From Gnetum montanum (lineage: Eukaryota; Streptophyta; Gnetopsida; Gnetales; Gnetaceae): DNA of 64,000 nt. The translations under genes were made by a program, and so were the position numbers. The stretch is from contig MNCI01029297.1 of the NCBI GenBank assembly GCA_015680685.1, positions 63,376-127,375 on the forward strand, in the 5' to 3' direction. Shown piece by piece: positions 11,808 through 23,385 of this stretch. The first letter of the stretch is position 1, and each line of letters begins with the position of its first letter. The notes beneath the pieces were generated by a model. That model saw nothing but the letters and a program-made list of their open reading frames with translations, had not been told where the DNA came from and ran no database searches.

Positions 11808-13572
11808 TAAAACATCATAAAATTTAAAGTCCCTCATGCTTCAGCAAAGTCTTGGAATTTGGGCAAGGATTTCTACAAGTGCAGTGTCATGATGAGCCAA
11901 TAGAATGGTGGGCACCAAGGATAGACTATGCAGTCTAGCAAGTTTTCTATCTCCAGGGCTAACAGGCCTACTAGACTCTCTAGCCTACCCAACCAGACAA
12001 TTGACCTGGCTAGCAGTCTATCCAAGGACCATGATAGGAGTTTTCAAAAGTGTTCGGGATGAGAAACAAAGTTTAGCAAGTTTTCTAACATAGAATTCTA
12101 CCACGCTATGCTACGCTGTGTAGCGTAGAAAGCCTCAAAGAGATCAATCAAGCATCTAAAATGGTGCTACACTATGCAGCATAGCAGAGTGTAATCGGGA
12201 TAAAGTGCATAAAGGTACTTCTTTGCCAAATGACTCCAACAAGAAAGATTGCACTTGGCAATGCTTCAACCTCCAAAAATGGTTGTCCCACTTAGCCCTC
12301 AAGCCTCGAGCAAGGTTTCTTGGTAGAAAATGGCTGATTGAACGAGGAAGCATGATACAATGGTTGCTACATTGTGCTATGTTGTGTAGCATAGTATAGC
12401 ATAGAAATGATGGAAAATAAATTTCCAAAGGTAAATTCAGCAAGACCGAAGGATTTCTAGCATATGGAAGATAAAATTCGCAATTTTTTGCCTAACCAAG
12501 CCTCACACCAATGCTCTCAGCTCCTATGCAAGTTTTCTATCAAGATCAGTGACTACACTATGCTATGCTACATAGTGTAGCATAGCATAGCGAGCAATTA
12601 CTTATGCTATGCCAATGTGTTGAATAGCGTAGGTAGTGCAACACTGTCATGGAGGCATCAAGATGTATTTGATTAGCTCTATAACTTGTTGGAAATCATT
12701 ATTCTTTCCCTTATATCTCTTTGGCAGACAAAATTAGCAAGTTTTCCTCATTTTGCATACCCCTGGTCAATCCCCAAAAAATTGTTCCTATGCTTGACCT
12801 TTCTTGCAAGAGTAAGGAAGACGTATTCCTAGAGCATAGGCTCCATTTTTCTTGCATTAATGGTACACTAGATTTTAGCACATGCACAATGTAACAAAGC
12901 TCACCTCCAGTATCTCACGCCTACATAGTACAGCCATGTTTGCACCTTATGGGGCCCAGGACACATGGCATCCAGACCACATTTTTCTACTGCTCCTATC
13001 CCTATAAATACCCTTGCATATAATGTTCGAGGGGTTAGAAAAAAAAGTTGGTTTCTCAGTTGAATAATGGCTTTTAGCATTGATTGGCTTTTAAGTTGGC
13101 TTTTGAAGAGCATAGTTGGCAATTTTTAGCACTCTGGTTGGCTTTCAGCTGGTTGGTTGGCTCCACGGTTCAAAGATTTGTGAGCATATTTCTCTTTTTA
13201 AGTTGTGCCTATGTCGTGTTTCATGTTCTATTATACACCTTTTAACAAAGCAAAGAATCAAACCCATGACCTTGGGGTGGTACACTTTCTCACCGAAGTT
13301 TATTTTTCTATTCGCTTACTATCATCATTGTTTTGAATTATTTTTACTACTTTACATTTATCAATCATTGATTTACTTCACGTGTCTCACTTCTGAAACT
13401 AATGTTTATGAAACGTTAAGATACACCGATTAAGTTCCTTTCTGATCAAATAGACTGTTCAGGGCACCCCTCTTCCGTTTCTCTCCAGCGCAACCCTCAC
13501 ACGGATCTAGGCTTAAACTATTCACTCAAAAACCTCTCAGTGTTCCAGCCACCAATGTTTTCAATCACTACA
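11808..13572 (+). repeat. 3' LTR of element C
   Basis: It is about 1.77 kb long, with a start at TAAAACATC (a decayed TGAAACACC) and an end at CTACA. TATAAATA is at 13003-13010. Palindromes of CTATGCTACGCT/TAGCGTAG type lie near 12095-12130, 12165-12190, 12365-12405 and 12550-12595. It matches the other LTRs of the family. Confidence 0.82.
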
Positions 13573-14483
13573 CTGATCTTTGAGAGAATGCTCTTAATGA
13601 AGGTTTTTTTAAGGAGAACAATCTCATGTGCATAGCACAAGGTGCTCTCATGGAGGGCACGCTCAAGGAGAACACTCTCGCAAAGGCTACTCTAATAAAG
13701 GCTGCTCTTAGGGAGAATGCTCTTAGGAAGGGTGCTCTCATAGAGAATGCTCTTAAGGAGGATGCTCTCGAGGAGGGCATCCTCAAGAAGACTACTCTTA
13801 GGAAGGGCATTCTTAGGCAGGGTACTCTTAGGAATGGCGCTCTCCAAGAGAATGCTCTCAATGAGGGCACTCTTGAGGAGAACACTCTCATGTGCATAGT
13901 GCAAGATGCTCTCATGGATAATGCTCTCAAGAAGAATGCTCTCATGGAGGCCACTCTAATAGAGGCTGCTCTAAGGGAGAATGCTGTCAAAGACGGCACT
14001 TTTTGATTAAATGCTCTCAACAAGGGCACTCCAAGAAGAACACTCCTAGCGAGGGTGCTCTCAAGGGGAACACTCTTCGAAAGGCTACTCTAATGTACAG
14101 TGATCTCAAGGAGAATGCTCTTAGGGAGGGCACTCTCATAGAGAATGCTCTTAAGGAGGATGCTCTTGAGGAGGGCCTCCCCAGGGAGACCACTCTCAAG
14201 GATGGCATTCTCATGGAGGGTGCTCATAGGAAGGGCACTCTCTAAGAGAATTCTCTCAATAAGGGCACTCTCAAGGAGAACACTCTCATGTTCATAATGC
14301 AAGGTGCTCTCATGGAGGGTGCTCTCAAGGAGAATGTTCTTGAAGAGGCCACTCTAATAGAGAATGCTCTCATGTGTGTAGCGTAAGATGCTCTCGGGGA
14401 GAGTGCTCTTAGGGGGACTGTTGTCAGGGATGATGCTCTCATGAAGAATACTCTCAAGAAGAACATTCTCATGGATGGAACTT
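13573..14483. repeat. 15-bp-period minisatellite array (i)
   Basis: About 60 units of a 15-bp word of the form AAGGAGAATGCTCTC/AAGGAGGGCACTCTC. A longer marker (CTCATGTGCATAGCACAAGG and variants) recurs at about 13624, 13886, 14285 and 14368. It starts directly at the 3' LTR end of C and ends where the truncated element D begins. Because 15 is a multiple of three, long frames are open on both strands (for example 13568-14029 minus and 13626-14006 plus). They show a five-residue period and are best read as products of the repeat. Related blocks lie inside array (iii). Confidence 0.9.
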
Positions 14484-14491
14484 CCACAGAG

Positions 14492-15933
14492 AACTTGTTG
14501 AAACATTTCAGAATGACATATATCTAGCATGTTCCATTCAATGAAAACATTGTAGCCAATGCCTTGGCCACGCTAGTGTTAAATTTGCCACCACACCTAT
14601 TTACAACTTTACCTACTTCGATAACAAAATGCACAGACCCTATCACCCAAGCAATACACATCACCTCCATAAGTGCTACCAATGCACAAGAGTGGTACGC
14701 TAACATTAAGGCCTACCTACAACATGGTGAACCCCCACATGACTTGACATCTACCCAAAAGGATGCAATCCAAAAGCGAGCATGGCAGTATACTCTAGTA
14801 GGAGATAATACCTTATGTAAACACTCCTTTGATGGGATATTATTAACTTGCATTAGTGGGGAAGAGGCACAAAAAATTATTAATGAGGTACATGCAAGAC
14901 TATGTGGAGGACACATAGCTCCCAAGTCTATGGAAGCTAAAATTAGATGCCTATGGTATTACTAGCCTTGCATGGAATGTGATTGCTTTGCTAAGGTTAA
15001 GACGTGTGATATGTGCCAACCTCATGCCAACCTTATACACATTTCACCTATTGAGTTACACCCTACACAGCTCACGTGGCCATTCCAATGATGGGGACTA
15101 GATATCATAGGATCCATAACACTTAAGTCTTCCACAGGGCATAGCTTCATCATCACTGCCATCGAGTACTTTACAAAGTGGGCAGAGGCTATCCCCCTTA
15201 GGAAAACTACATCCCAACAGGTTTTCCACTTCATCTTAGACAACATAGTAACAAGATTTGTTCTTCCCATGACTATTGTGATAGATAATGGGCCATAGTT
15301 TAGTAGTGCAAAAAATAAAAACCTTTTGTAGCAACCTTGGCATTAAACAATCCTTCTCATCAGCATACTACCCGCAGGAAAATGTTCAGGTAGAGGAAAT
15401 AAACAAGGCCATCATCAACTTACTTAAAAAATGGTTAGCAACAATAATAAGCGATGGCATGAGCAAATCCTCTATGTACTGTGGGCCTACTGGATGATGT
15501 GTAGAATGGCTATAGGTAAGACTCCCTATAGCCTAGTTTACATATCTGAAGTAGTGTTACCTCTTGAATTGTAAGTACCATCGCTATGAATGATCATTTC
15601 AAGCATCGTGAATGAAGCCTAGAACAACGAGTCAAGGATCATCAACCTTGACTCCCTAAAGGAAGAGTGTGCATAGACACTGGGTCGTATCAAATGGTAT
15701 CAGGATAAGTAGCTGCAAAAGCATCATTTCAACCAAAATTGATGACCAATCAAAAAGGGGGACCTAATCCTCAAAGCTATACATGAGCATGCAAACAAGT
15801 TTTTAGCAAACTGGAAGGTCCATTTATAGTTACAAAAGCCAATGAGAATGGAGCCTTCAAACTAGCAAACATAGATGGTAGGGAGTTTTCAAATCTAGTG
15901 AACCACATGTACCTTAAGTCATACTACCTTTGA
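14492..15933 (+). pseudogene. Integrase of element D (with end of RNase H)
   Basis: It begins inside the second RNase H (HVPFNENIVANALATL, where the last catalytic Asp seems replaced by Asn). An open frame at 14564-14965 follows, covering the linker and the zinc-finger region with LCGGHI. Then come CDMCQPHA, GLDIIG, EYFTKWAEAIPLRK, VIDNGP, a frame change near 15300, VQVEEINKAI and the C-terminal part ending near 15933. The stops and frameshifts are its own; the copy at 19830-21170 keeps the frame in some of these places. It is dead. Confidence 0.82.
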
Positions 15934-15949
15934 TACAAAGGCAATGTAA

Positions 15950-16270
15950 GCATCTATAGTCCACTATGACCATAAACTGGCACAGATAGTCCGCTATGAC
16001 TATAAATTGGCATAGATAGTCCACTATGACTATAAACTGGAACAAATAGTCTACTATGACTATAAAATAGCATAGATAGTCTATTATGACTATAAATCGG
16101 CACAGACCATCTGCTATGATGCAAAACTAGCATAGATGGTTCGCTACGACCTTAAACTGGCCCATCCATCATCTGTTATGATGATAAACTAGTACGGTGG
16201 TCTGCTAGGACCTTAAACTAGCATACCAATTTGTTGGGACCTTAAACTAGTACATTTGATGATCTAACAA
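15950..16270 (+). repeat. About 30-bp tandem repeat after integrase in D (type beta)
   Basis: About ten units have cores such as ATAGTCCACTATGACTATAAA and GGACCTTAAACTAGCA. It is homologous to 10110-10415 but with a different unit order, as expected of a fast-changing array. Confidence 0.82.
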
Positions 16271-17669
16271 AACCTTAAATTAGGTTCATAACTCAATGCT
16301 CTCAGTCTACACCCATGATCCCATAGACAAGCAAGCGTGCACAGTGTGAACATGGGGTGGGGCGTTGTAGTTCCAGAATGCAGTTCACGATGATAAGAGA
16401 ACATCCTCTGAAACATATGCAATGCCACTACCCTTGATATCTTGCTAATCCTTTGAAGATGTCATTTGACATCTTGCTAACATTCCAAAGGTACCGCTAC
16501 CATAGCCTTTCACCTTGGCAGTAGCTTTCGGTGTCAGCACCTGCTACTGAAGTCCCAGCACTATTATGGCCCAGCCAGAAAGTTGCTACCCTCCAGCCCC
16601 TACCATCATTTAAACCTAAAAGATGTTCAGCTTTTATGCTTCTCACCTTACAGCTGAACTGCATGATGTTTTCCTTGTGTGGGGACTCTTAAGCACTCAC
16701 ACCACCTTGACTCCTAGCCCTCTCGGTGCCACCCCCTTTAGTCTACCATTGCCAAAACCACTGCTACCCTTCTTGCTTTGGATGTTGCATACCTTAGCAA
16801 CAATGCCCGCCACTTCAGTGGTGTTTAAAACAAGTAAGACCTTTGCCTAGCTATATTTCATGGTTACATTTCTTTGGTTTTCTTTCTGTTGCACTTGTAG
16901 GATATGAGCTGAGATGGCATTGGTCAAGGATGTGTTTCACCAGGAGGAGAAGAAACTACATCATTCTGAGGTGACCACTCTAACTAGCTTTGCTACTTGG
17001 GAGCGCACATCTTACCCTTCCTCTTCACCTTCATCACCTCATTTTGTACACCTGTAGTTTTCCTTTTTACACTCCTTTTACAAGATTTCTCGATGCATGA
17101 AAATCCCTTCCATATGCTCAACTACAAATTCCATGACATGCGTAAGATAGCTTGCCACATGGGAAGCATCTATAGGTAGGTCAAAGCCCCACATGGATGT
17201 AAAACAACTCATCTTGGGGAGGAAATACCTATCCTACAACAACAAGGTTGTTTGAAAATGAACATGGCTAAACAAAAAAAGAAAAGTGCAAGAGCATAAT
17301 AATAAAAAAGTAGAATTTCAAAAAAAAAGAGCATGTGCCCAAAATAAATGGCACACCAGCTATTTCAGAATTACCCTCTCTAAGCATTCCATCAAGAAGT
17401 CAGAAGGCAATAGAAGAAAGATGCCCATGCGCATTGACTTCCTCAAAAGCACTCCAATGAGGGACCATGCTACATTTCATCTTTCCTTTTCTTGAACTTG
17501 TCCCCTCAAATCCATCCTTTTCCTCCTTTTCCCTACACAACTATCTTGATACTCCCAAGCACAACAAAGCAACATCTCAGCAACCACCGAAGAGTGATGT
17601 TGGTGTCTTAACCTTCATGGTGTTTCATATTCTTTATCGACGTCTATTGGGCAGATCCTTTAGATGTTG
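16271..17669 (+). other. 3' untranslated region of D
   Basis: No gene seen. It aligns with 10416-11792 of C. It contains an A-rich stretch near 17270-17330. Short frames here, such as 16623-16850, are not shared with C and are ignored. Confidence 0.6.
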
Positions 17670-17683
17670 ACAAAGGGGGCTAG
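17670..17683 (+). other. Polypurine tract of D
   Basis: ACAAAGGGGGCTAG ends directly at the LTR start TGAAATAGC. It is the plus-strand primer site for reverse transcription and fixes the LTR boundary. Confidence 0.75.
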
Positions 17684-19576
17684 TGAAATAGCTTAAAATT
17701 TTAGGGCTCTCATGCTTCAGTAGAGTCAAAATTTAGGCTAGAACTTCCACAAGTGCAGTGTTATGATGGTTCACATTAAGAGTACACTTTCCAGTCTGAA
17801 AAGTTTTCTATCTCCAAAGCTAACAGGCTTGCTGGACTCTCTAGCCTACCCACCTAGACAATTGACTTAGCTAGTAGTCTACCCAGAGACCATGCTAGGA
17901 GTTGTCGAAAGTGTTCAGGATGAGAAAAATAGTTCAACAAGTTTTCTAGTGAAGAATTATGCTACGCTATGCTACACTATGCAGTGTAGCAAGCCTTGAA
18001 AGATGGCTGCTCAAGCATCCAAATGTGAAGTGATAGAATGGTTGCAAGACAAGTCAAGATTCAACCAACACAAAGTGCTATGCTATGCTACACTATGTAT
18101 CATAGCTCAGCGTAGTAAAGGCAAAGAAAAAAGGCCCATCTTTCCAAGTGATTCCAACAAGAATATTGCACTTGGTAATGCTTTAGCCTCCAAAATTGAT
18201 TGCCCCTCTTAGCCCTCAAGCCTCAAACAAACTTTATTGCTAGAAAAATGGCAGATTGAACAAAGAAACAAGCTATGATGGCCGCTACACTGTGCTATGC
18301 TACATAGCATTGCACAATGTAGCAACGATGCAAAAATAGCAAAAGTATTTCAAACATGAGTTCAACAAGTCAAAAAGCTCTTTGACACAAAGGATAAAAG
18401 CTGCAGCTGTTAGCCTAGCTAGGTCTCAGAAAAATGCTCTTCAGGTACATAAATTCCTATCAACCCCAGTGGCTATGCTATGCTATGCTATATAGCATAG
18501 CAAGAAGCTACTTATGCTACACTAATGTATTCAATAGCGTGAGTAGTGCAACACTGGCACAGAAGCATCAATACATCTTCAAGTAGCTCTAGAACATTTT
18601 GGTAACAATCTTTCTCACTCTGGCATCTCCTTGCTAGAATTAGTAATTCCACTCCATTTTACATCCCCCTGGTCAACTCCCAAAAAATTGTTCCTACACT
18701 TGACCTAACTTGTAACAACAGGGAAGATGTAGTCCTAGAGCATAGGCTTCATTTCGCTTGCATTGATAGCACACTAGATTTTGGCACATGTTGTGTCAGC
18801 AGTATGGTCACAGCGTAACAAATTTTGCATCTAGCATCGCACACTTACACGGTACAACCACATTTGCACCTTGTGGGGGCCCAGGACATGTGGCATCGAA
18901 ACCATGTTTCTCTCTTTCTCTTTGCCCTATAAATACCTTAGCAAATAATTCTTGGAAGGTTTGCAAAAAATTTGGGTTATTAGCAAAAGAAAAATTAGTT
19001 GGCTTCTTGGCAGAAAAGATTGGCTTTTAGGCATAGTTGGATTTTAAGTTGGCTTTCAGAGAGCATAGTTGGCATTTTTAAGCATTCTATTTACCTTTGA
19101 GTTCTTTGGTTAGCTCTAAAAATCCCTTTGTAAGTCAAGCATTCTTGCATCTCAACAAATAGAGTAGTAAGTAAAAGACCTATGATCATACTTTTCAATG
19201 TAAGCAGTTTCTCTTCAGTCTTGCACAACCTATTGTAAACTTTTCAAAGAAAGCAAAGGATCAAATCAGTGACCTTTGGGGTGGTGCATTCTCTCATCTA
19301 AATCTATTTTGCTATTTTTTTACTATCATCATTTTTTTGCATTAATTTTACCGCTCTACATTTGTTGATGGTTGATTTACTTCACGTGTCATGCTTCCGA
19401 AACAAATGTTCAAAAAAGGTTAAGATACACCACTTAAGTCACTATCTAAAGGACCAGATCATTCAAGGCACTCTATTTCCATTTCTCTCCAGCACAGCCC
19501 TCACACGGATCTAAGGTTAAACTATTTGTCCAACAACCTCTCGGTGTTTCAGCCACTGATGTTTTCGGTTGCTACA
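17684..19576 (+). repeat. 3' LTR of element D
   Basis: It is about 1.89 kb long, running from TGAAATAGC to GCTACA. TATAAATA is at 18928-18935. Palindromic GCTATGCTACACTATG clusters lie near 17945-17995, 18075-18120, 18285-18325 and 18470-18510. By eye it is closer to the B LTR (42467-44310) than to the others, sharing several small phrases. The next five bases are GGACC, in the phase of the minisatellite unit that follows. Confidence 0.85.
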
Positions 19577-19829
19577 GGACCCTCGCAACCAAGGGTTGGC
19601 CAAATAGACCCTCATGACCAAGCATTGGCCAAATATACCCTCACAACCAAGTGTTGGGCCAATGAACCCTCATGACCAAGTGTTGGCCAAACATACCCTC
19701 ATGACCAAGTGTTGGCCAAATGGACCCTCATGACCAAGTGTTGGCCAAATGGATCCTCATGACCAAGTGTTGGCAAAAAGGACCCTCGTGATCAAGTGTT
19801 GGTCAAATGGACCCTCATGACCAAAATTT
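19577..19829. repeat. 29-bp minisatellite array (ii)
   Basis: About nine units of the form ACCCTCATGACCAAGTGTTGGCCAAATGG. It starts at the LTR end of D and stops where the inverted integrase copy begins. It is the same unit as array (iii) (44311-46690), in reverse orientation. Confidence 0.9.
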
Positions 19830-21170
19830 GAAAACTCCCTACCATCTATGTTTGCTAGTTTGAAGGCTCCATTCTCATTCGCTTTTGTAACTATAAATGG
19901 ACCTTCCAGTTTGCTAAAAACTTGTTTGCATACTCATGTATAGCTTTGAGGATTAGGTTCCCCTGTTTGATTGGTCATCAATTTTGATTGAAATGATGCT
20001 TTTGTAGCTACTTATCCTGATACCATTTGATACGACCCAGTGTCTATGCACACTCTTCCTTTAGGGAGTCAAGGTTGATGATCCTTGACTCATTGTTCTA
20101 GGCTTCATTCACAATGCTTGAAATGATCATTCATAGCGATGGTACCTACAATTCAAGAGGTAACACTAATTCAGATCTGTAAACTAGGCTATAGGGAGTC
20201 TTACCTATAGCCATTCTACACATCATCCAGTAGGCCCATAGTACATAGAGGATTTGCTCATGCCATCACTTATTACTGTTGCTAACCATTTTTTAAGTAA
20301 GTTGATGATGGCCTTGTTTATTGCCTCTACCTGAACATTTTCCTGTAGGTAGTATGCCAATGAGAAGGATTGTTTAATGCCAAGGTTGCTACAAAAGGTT
20401 TTTGTTTTTTCACTACTAAACTATGGCCCATTGTCTATCACAATAGTCATGGGAAGAACAAACCTTGTTACTATGTTGTCTAAGATGAAGTGGCAAACCT
20501 GTTGGGATGTAGTTTTCCTAAGGGGAATAGCCTTTGCCCACTTTGTAAAGTACTCGATGGCAGTGATGATGAAGCTATGCCCTGTGGAAGACTTAAGTGT
20601 TATGGATCCTATGATATCTAGTCCCCATCATTGGAATGGCCACATGAGCTATGTAGGGTGCAACTTAGTAGGTGAAACGTGTATAAGGTTGGCATGAGGT
20701 TGGCACATATCACATATCTTAACCTTAGCAAAGCAATCACATTCCATGCAAGGCTAGTAATACCCTAGGCATCTAGTTTTAGCTTCCATAGCCTTGGGAG
20801 CTATGTGTCCTCCACATAGTCTTGCATGAACCTTGTTAATAATTTTTTGTGCCTCTTCCCCACTAATGCAAGTTAATAATATCCCATCAAAGGAGTGTTT
20901 ACATAAGGTATTATCTCCTACTAGGGTATACTGCCATGCTCACTTTTGGATTGCATCCTTTTGGGTAGATGTCAAGTCATGTGGGGGTTCACCATGTTGT
21001 AGGTAGGCCTTAATGTTAGCGTACCACTCCTGTGCATTGGTAGCACTTATGGAGGTGATGTGTATTGCTTGGGTGATAGGGTCTGTGCATTTTGTTATCG
21101 AAGTAGGTAAAGTTGTAAATAGGTGTGGTGGCAAATTTAACACTAGCGTGGCCAAGGCATTAGATACAAT
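19830..21170 (-). pseudogene. Integrase of element B
   Basis: It is read on the minus strand from the RNase H-integrase linker (DAQEWYANIKAYLQH) through LCGGHI and CDMCQPHA (zinc finger) to GLDIIG, VIDNGP and VQVEAINKAI. The three acidic catalytic positions (D, D, E) can all be found. It ends at 19830 in the C-terminal part, short of the natural end as seen in D, where array (ii) begins. It has a few stops. It is an inverted near-copy of 14492-15897. Confidence 0.82.
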
Positions 21171-21179
21171 GTTTTCGTT

Positions 21180-21530
21180 GCATGGAACATGCTAGATATA
21201 TGTCATTCTGAAATGTTTCAACAAGTTTTTGTCCAAATCATAATAAGGTTGTAAGTGTGAAGCCTTACAAGCATAGAATTCAGTGATTTGGTTGACAACA
21301 AGTTGAGAATTGCCTCAAACTACCAAATGTTGAATCTTTAATTGGTGGGCTGCTAAGAGGCCCCTAATCAGTCCTTCGTACTCAGCTAGATTTTTCATAA
21401 AAAGGAATGTGAAATGATAAGAAAAAGGTTGAATGTCCCTAAGGGGAACATAATGATGGTGAAAAAACTACTACCTCACGTGGTTGATGTGCCGTCAAAA
21501 TGTAAAGTGGCCTTGAAGTACAATGGCACA
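21180..21530 (-). pseudogene. Archaeal-type second RNase H (aRNH) of element B
   Basis: It lies after the ordinary RNase H and before integrase, the standard place in Tat elements. Visible: ATLHFDGTS (first Asp), LAEYEGLIRGLLAAH (Glu), then GNSQLVVNQI, where the family has GDSQLV, so the third acidic residue is Asn. The last Asp (NALATL instead of DALATL) seems lost as well. There are stops and a frame change near 21420-21480. It degrades the RNA strand of RNA/DNA hybrids in active relatives. Confidence 0.65.
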
Positions 21531-21639
21531 GGGTTGATACTGCTAACATGTTCATCGGGAATTCAGGTTCTATGGTTGCTCAATCATCAACAAGTGAGGT
21601 AGTGAGCTACGTACCCATGGCTTGTCCCTTCATTGATGA

Positions 21640-22157
21640 TTGGGTTACATAATGTAAATCAAATTTCTCCATTATAGCTTTCCATCAAGCTATCTTGCTA
21701 CTTTCATATAATTTTTTCATGATAGCCCGAAGTACATTGCTTTTCCATATAATGTTCACTAGCTACGGAACAACTAGTGTTTCCACTTTTTTAGCACAAA
21801 TACTAAAGAGTGACAATTCCTTTCCACTTCGTTGTATTTCACTTCATATGCTATTAATGCATGGCTCATGTAATAGACTTGGATTTCAGAGTCATCCTCT
21901 CTTTTCTAGCATAACAGTGTCACGATAAACATGTCCGGAGTGGCAAGGTAGATATAGAAAGGCTTATCCCTCTGTGGTGGGTAAATAGTTGGGAGGTGTA
22001 AGAGCTCTTTCTTCAATTCATCGAAGGCTTGTTGACACTGTGTTGTCCACTCAAAGTTAACCCCCTTCTTTAGTAAGTGTTGTATGGGGTGTATCTTATT
22101 AGTTAACTTTGCTATAAACCTTCTGATAAACTGTATTCTACCTTGTAAACCATGCAA
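21640..22157 (-). pseudogene. RT-linked RNase H of element B
   Basis: The connection region FIAKLTNKIHPIQHLLKKG with FEWTTQCQQAFDELKKEL is followed by PFYIYLATPD and YYMSHALIAYEVKYNEVE. This is the normal Gypsy RNase H that follows RT. The first part (84 codons, from 22157) is open. Beyond 21900 it is broken by stops and fades near 21640. Confidence 0.72.
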
Positions 22158-23290
22158 TTATTTAAGGTTGGTAGGAGGTGTTAGGTTAACAATGGCCTTA
22201 ACTTTATCAGGGTGCACTCGTATTCTAGCCTTCGATACTACAAACACTAGCATGCACCCATTTTTAACTCTGAACATACATTTCTTTGGATTAAGACACA
22301 AATCATGCTTATGACAATGCTTGAGGACTACATCTAGATTAGTGGGATGATCAATAGCCATCTTAGACTTGACCACTATGTCATCCACATAATCATTTAG
22401 TTTATCTAGGATGTAGTCACTAAATATGTAGGTCATGACTTGTTGATAGGTTGCTCTAGCAATCTTTAGATCAAAGGGCATCAGAGTGTAACAAAACGTT
22501 CCCCAAGGGGTCATGAACTTAGTTGTCAACTGATGCTCAGGATTGATGCGACTTTGATTGTAACCTTAGAACCCATCCATAAAGGATAATGAAGCATGAC
22601 TAGCTATAGTTTCAATAAGTTGGTCGATACTCGGCAATGGGAAGTCATCTTTAATCATTTATTTGTTTAGATCTCGAAATTCTATACAGATTCATATATC
22701 TCCCATTTTCTTAGAGACTACAACGATATTTGATACCCATTATAAGTAATCGACTATGCGAATGAAACCTTCATGGTATAGCTTAGTGATTTCATCATGT
22801 ATGGCTAGTGTAATTTCTAGTTTAATTTTTTGAGCCTTTTGTTTAACCAGTTTGATACGTGGGTCCAAGACAATGTTATGTTTTATTAACCATGGGTCTA
22901 AGCTCGGCATGTCATTATAGGACCATGTGAACACTTTGACATTATCTTGGAGGATTTTAGATACATCCTCTTGCTTTTGTTGATCAAGGAGGGAGCTAAG
23001 TTTTAGTGTTTTTACTTCCCCCTGGATGTCTTTACTAGTACTTCAATGAGAGGGTCCTGATTACATCCCCAACCTCTAAGTTTAAGGCTTGGACCAGATG
23101 TTCAGGCTAATCTAGGGATATTTCTAGGGACACTATGGTATTATTAGTGGATGATTCCTAGTCTATTGAATCTAGAATTAAATGTCTTGAAAACTTGCCA
23201 TGAGGACCTATCAAGGTTAAAAGCAAATGTAGATCACGCTGCATGGCCATTCTGTTCAACCTACCACAATAAGAGAAAGCTAATTCAAGT
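22158..23290 (-). pseudogene. Reverse transcriptase of element B
   Basis: Ty3/Gypsy RT. Visible: an N-terminal lead with VKTLKLSSLLDQQKQED, FTWSYNDMPSLDPWL, HDEITKLYHEGFIR, then (after stops) FITPWGTFCY-like KFMTPWGTFCYTLMPFDL, the catalytic NDYVDDIVVKS (YVDD), LNPKKCMFRV and HPDKVKAIVNL. A 123-codon frame covers 22529-22158, and 22934-22740 is also open. The coding start may be at an ATG near 23240 (MAMQRDLHLLL). That would make RT-RNase H-integrase a reading frame separate from gag-protease, parted by the antisense gene. Confidence 0.85.
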
Positions 23291-23380
23291 GATACCTGTT
23301 TGTAGCTATGCTACATAATAATAAATATTTGCAAAGCAACAATGGAATATGAAATAATTGTTAGCTATTTGGCCAAGTTC
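23291..23380 (-). other. Non-coding stretch of element B next to F
   Basis: A/T-rich, no frame. It joins the beta minisatellite at 30563 once F is taken out. Confidence 0.5.
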
Positions 23381-23385
23381 ACAAG
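23381..23385. other. Target site duplication of element F (left)
   Basis: ACAAG, identical to 30558-30562 on the other side. Confidence 0.9.

Larger units (their letters stand above)
8800..13572 (+). mobile_element. Element C: 3' part of a Tat-like Gypsy element
   Basis: Plus strand order: end of RNase H / start of integrase, integrase, tandem repeat, about 1.35 kb of non-coding 3' sequence, a weak purine tract, 3' LTR. The 5' side is cut by insertion of A2. The same order is found in D (14484-19576), which aligns with C throughout. The LTR end CTACA at 13572 is followed at once by a minisatellite array. Confidence 0.82.
14484..19576 (+). mobile_element. Element D: inverted 3' end of a Tat-like element (probably of B)
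   Basis: It contains the end of the archaeal-type RNase H, integrase, tandem repeat, 3' untranslated region, purine tract and 3' LTR. It is cut at its 5' side by array (i). Its first 1.4 kb (about 14492-15897) is an inverted, nearly identical copy of 19830-21240. For example, 71 residues encoded at 14564 and at 21155 are the same. The LTR is flanked by GGACC and array (ii), and the 5' LTR of B is flanked by GGACC and array (iii). D is therefore most simply the displaced and inverted 3' end of element B. Confidence 0.75.

Noticed and set aside
10498-13572. A 3.1-kb LTR starting at TGTAG and ending at CTACA
   Set aside because: TGTAG/CTACA is a tempting terminal repeat and D has the same at 16366-19576. 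However, the minus-strand copies, the purine tract at 17670-17683 and the solo LTR with its target duplication all place the true LTR start at the TGAAACACC-type end (11808, 17684).
13626-14006. Pentapeptide-repeat protein
   Set aside because: The five-residue period comes from the 15-bp satellite, the opposite strand is equally open, and the Ala/Leu register differs from the known family.
16623-17670. Several 60-75 codon plus frames in the 3' region of D
   Set aside because: Not conserved in the aligned region of C (10416-11807) and without motifs.
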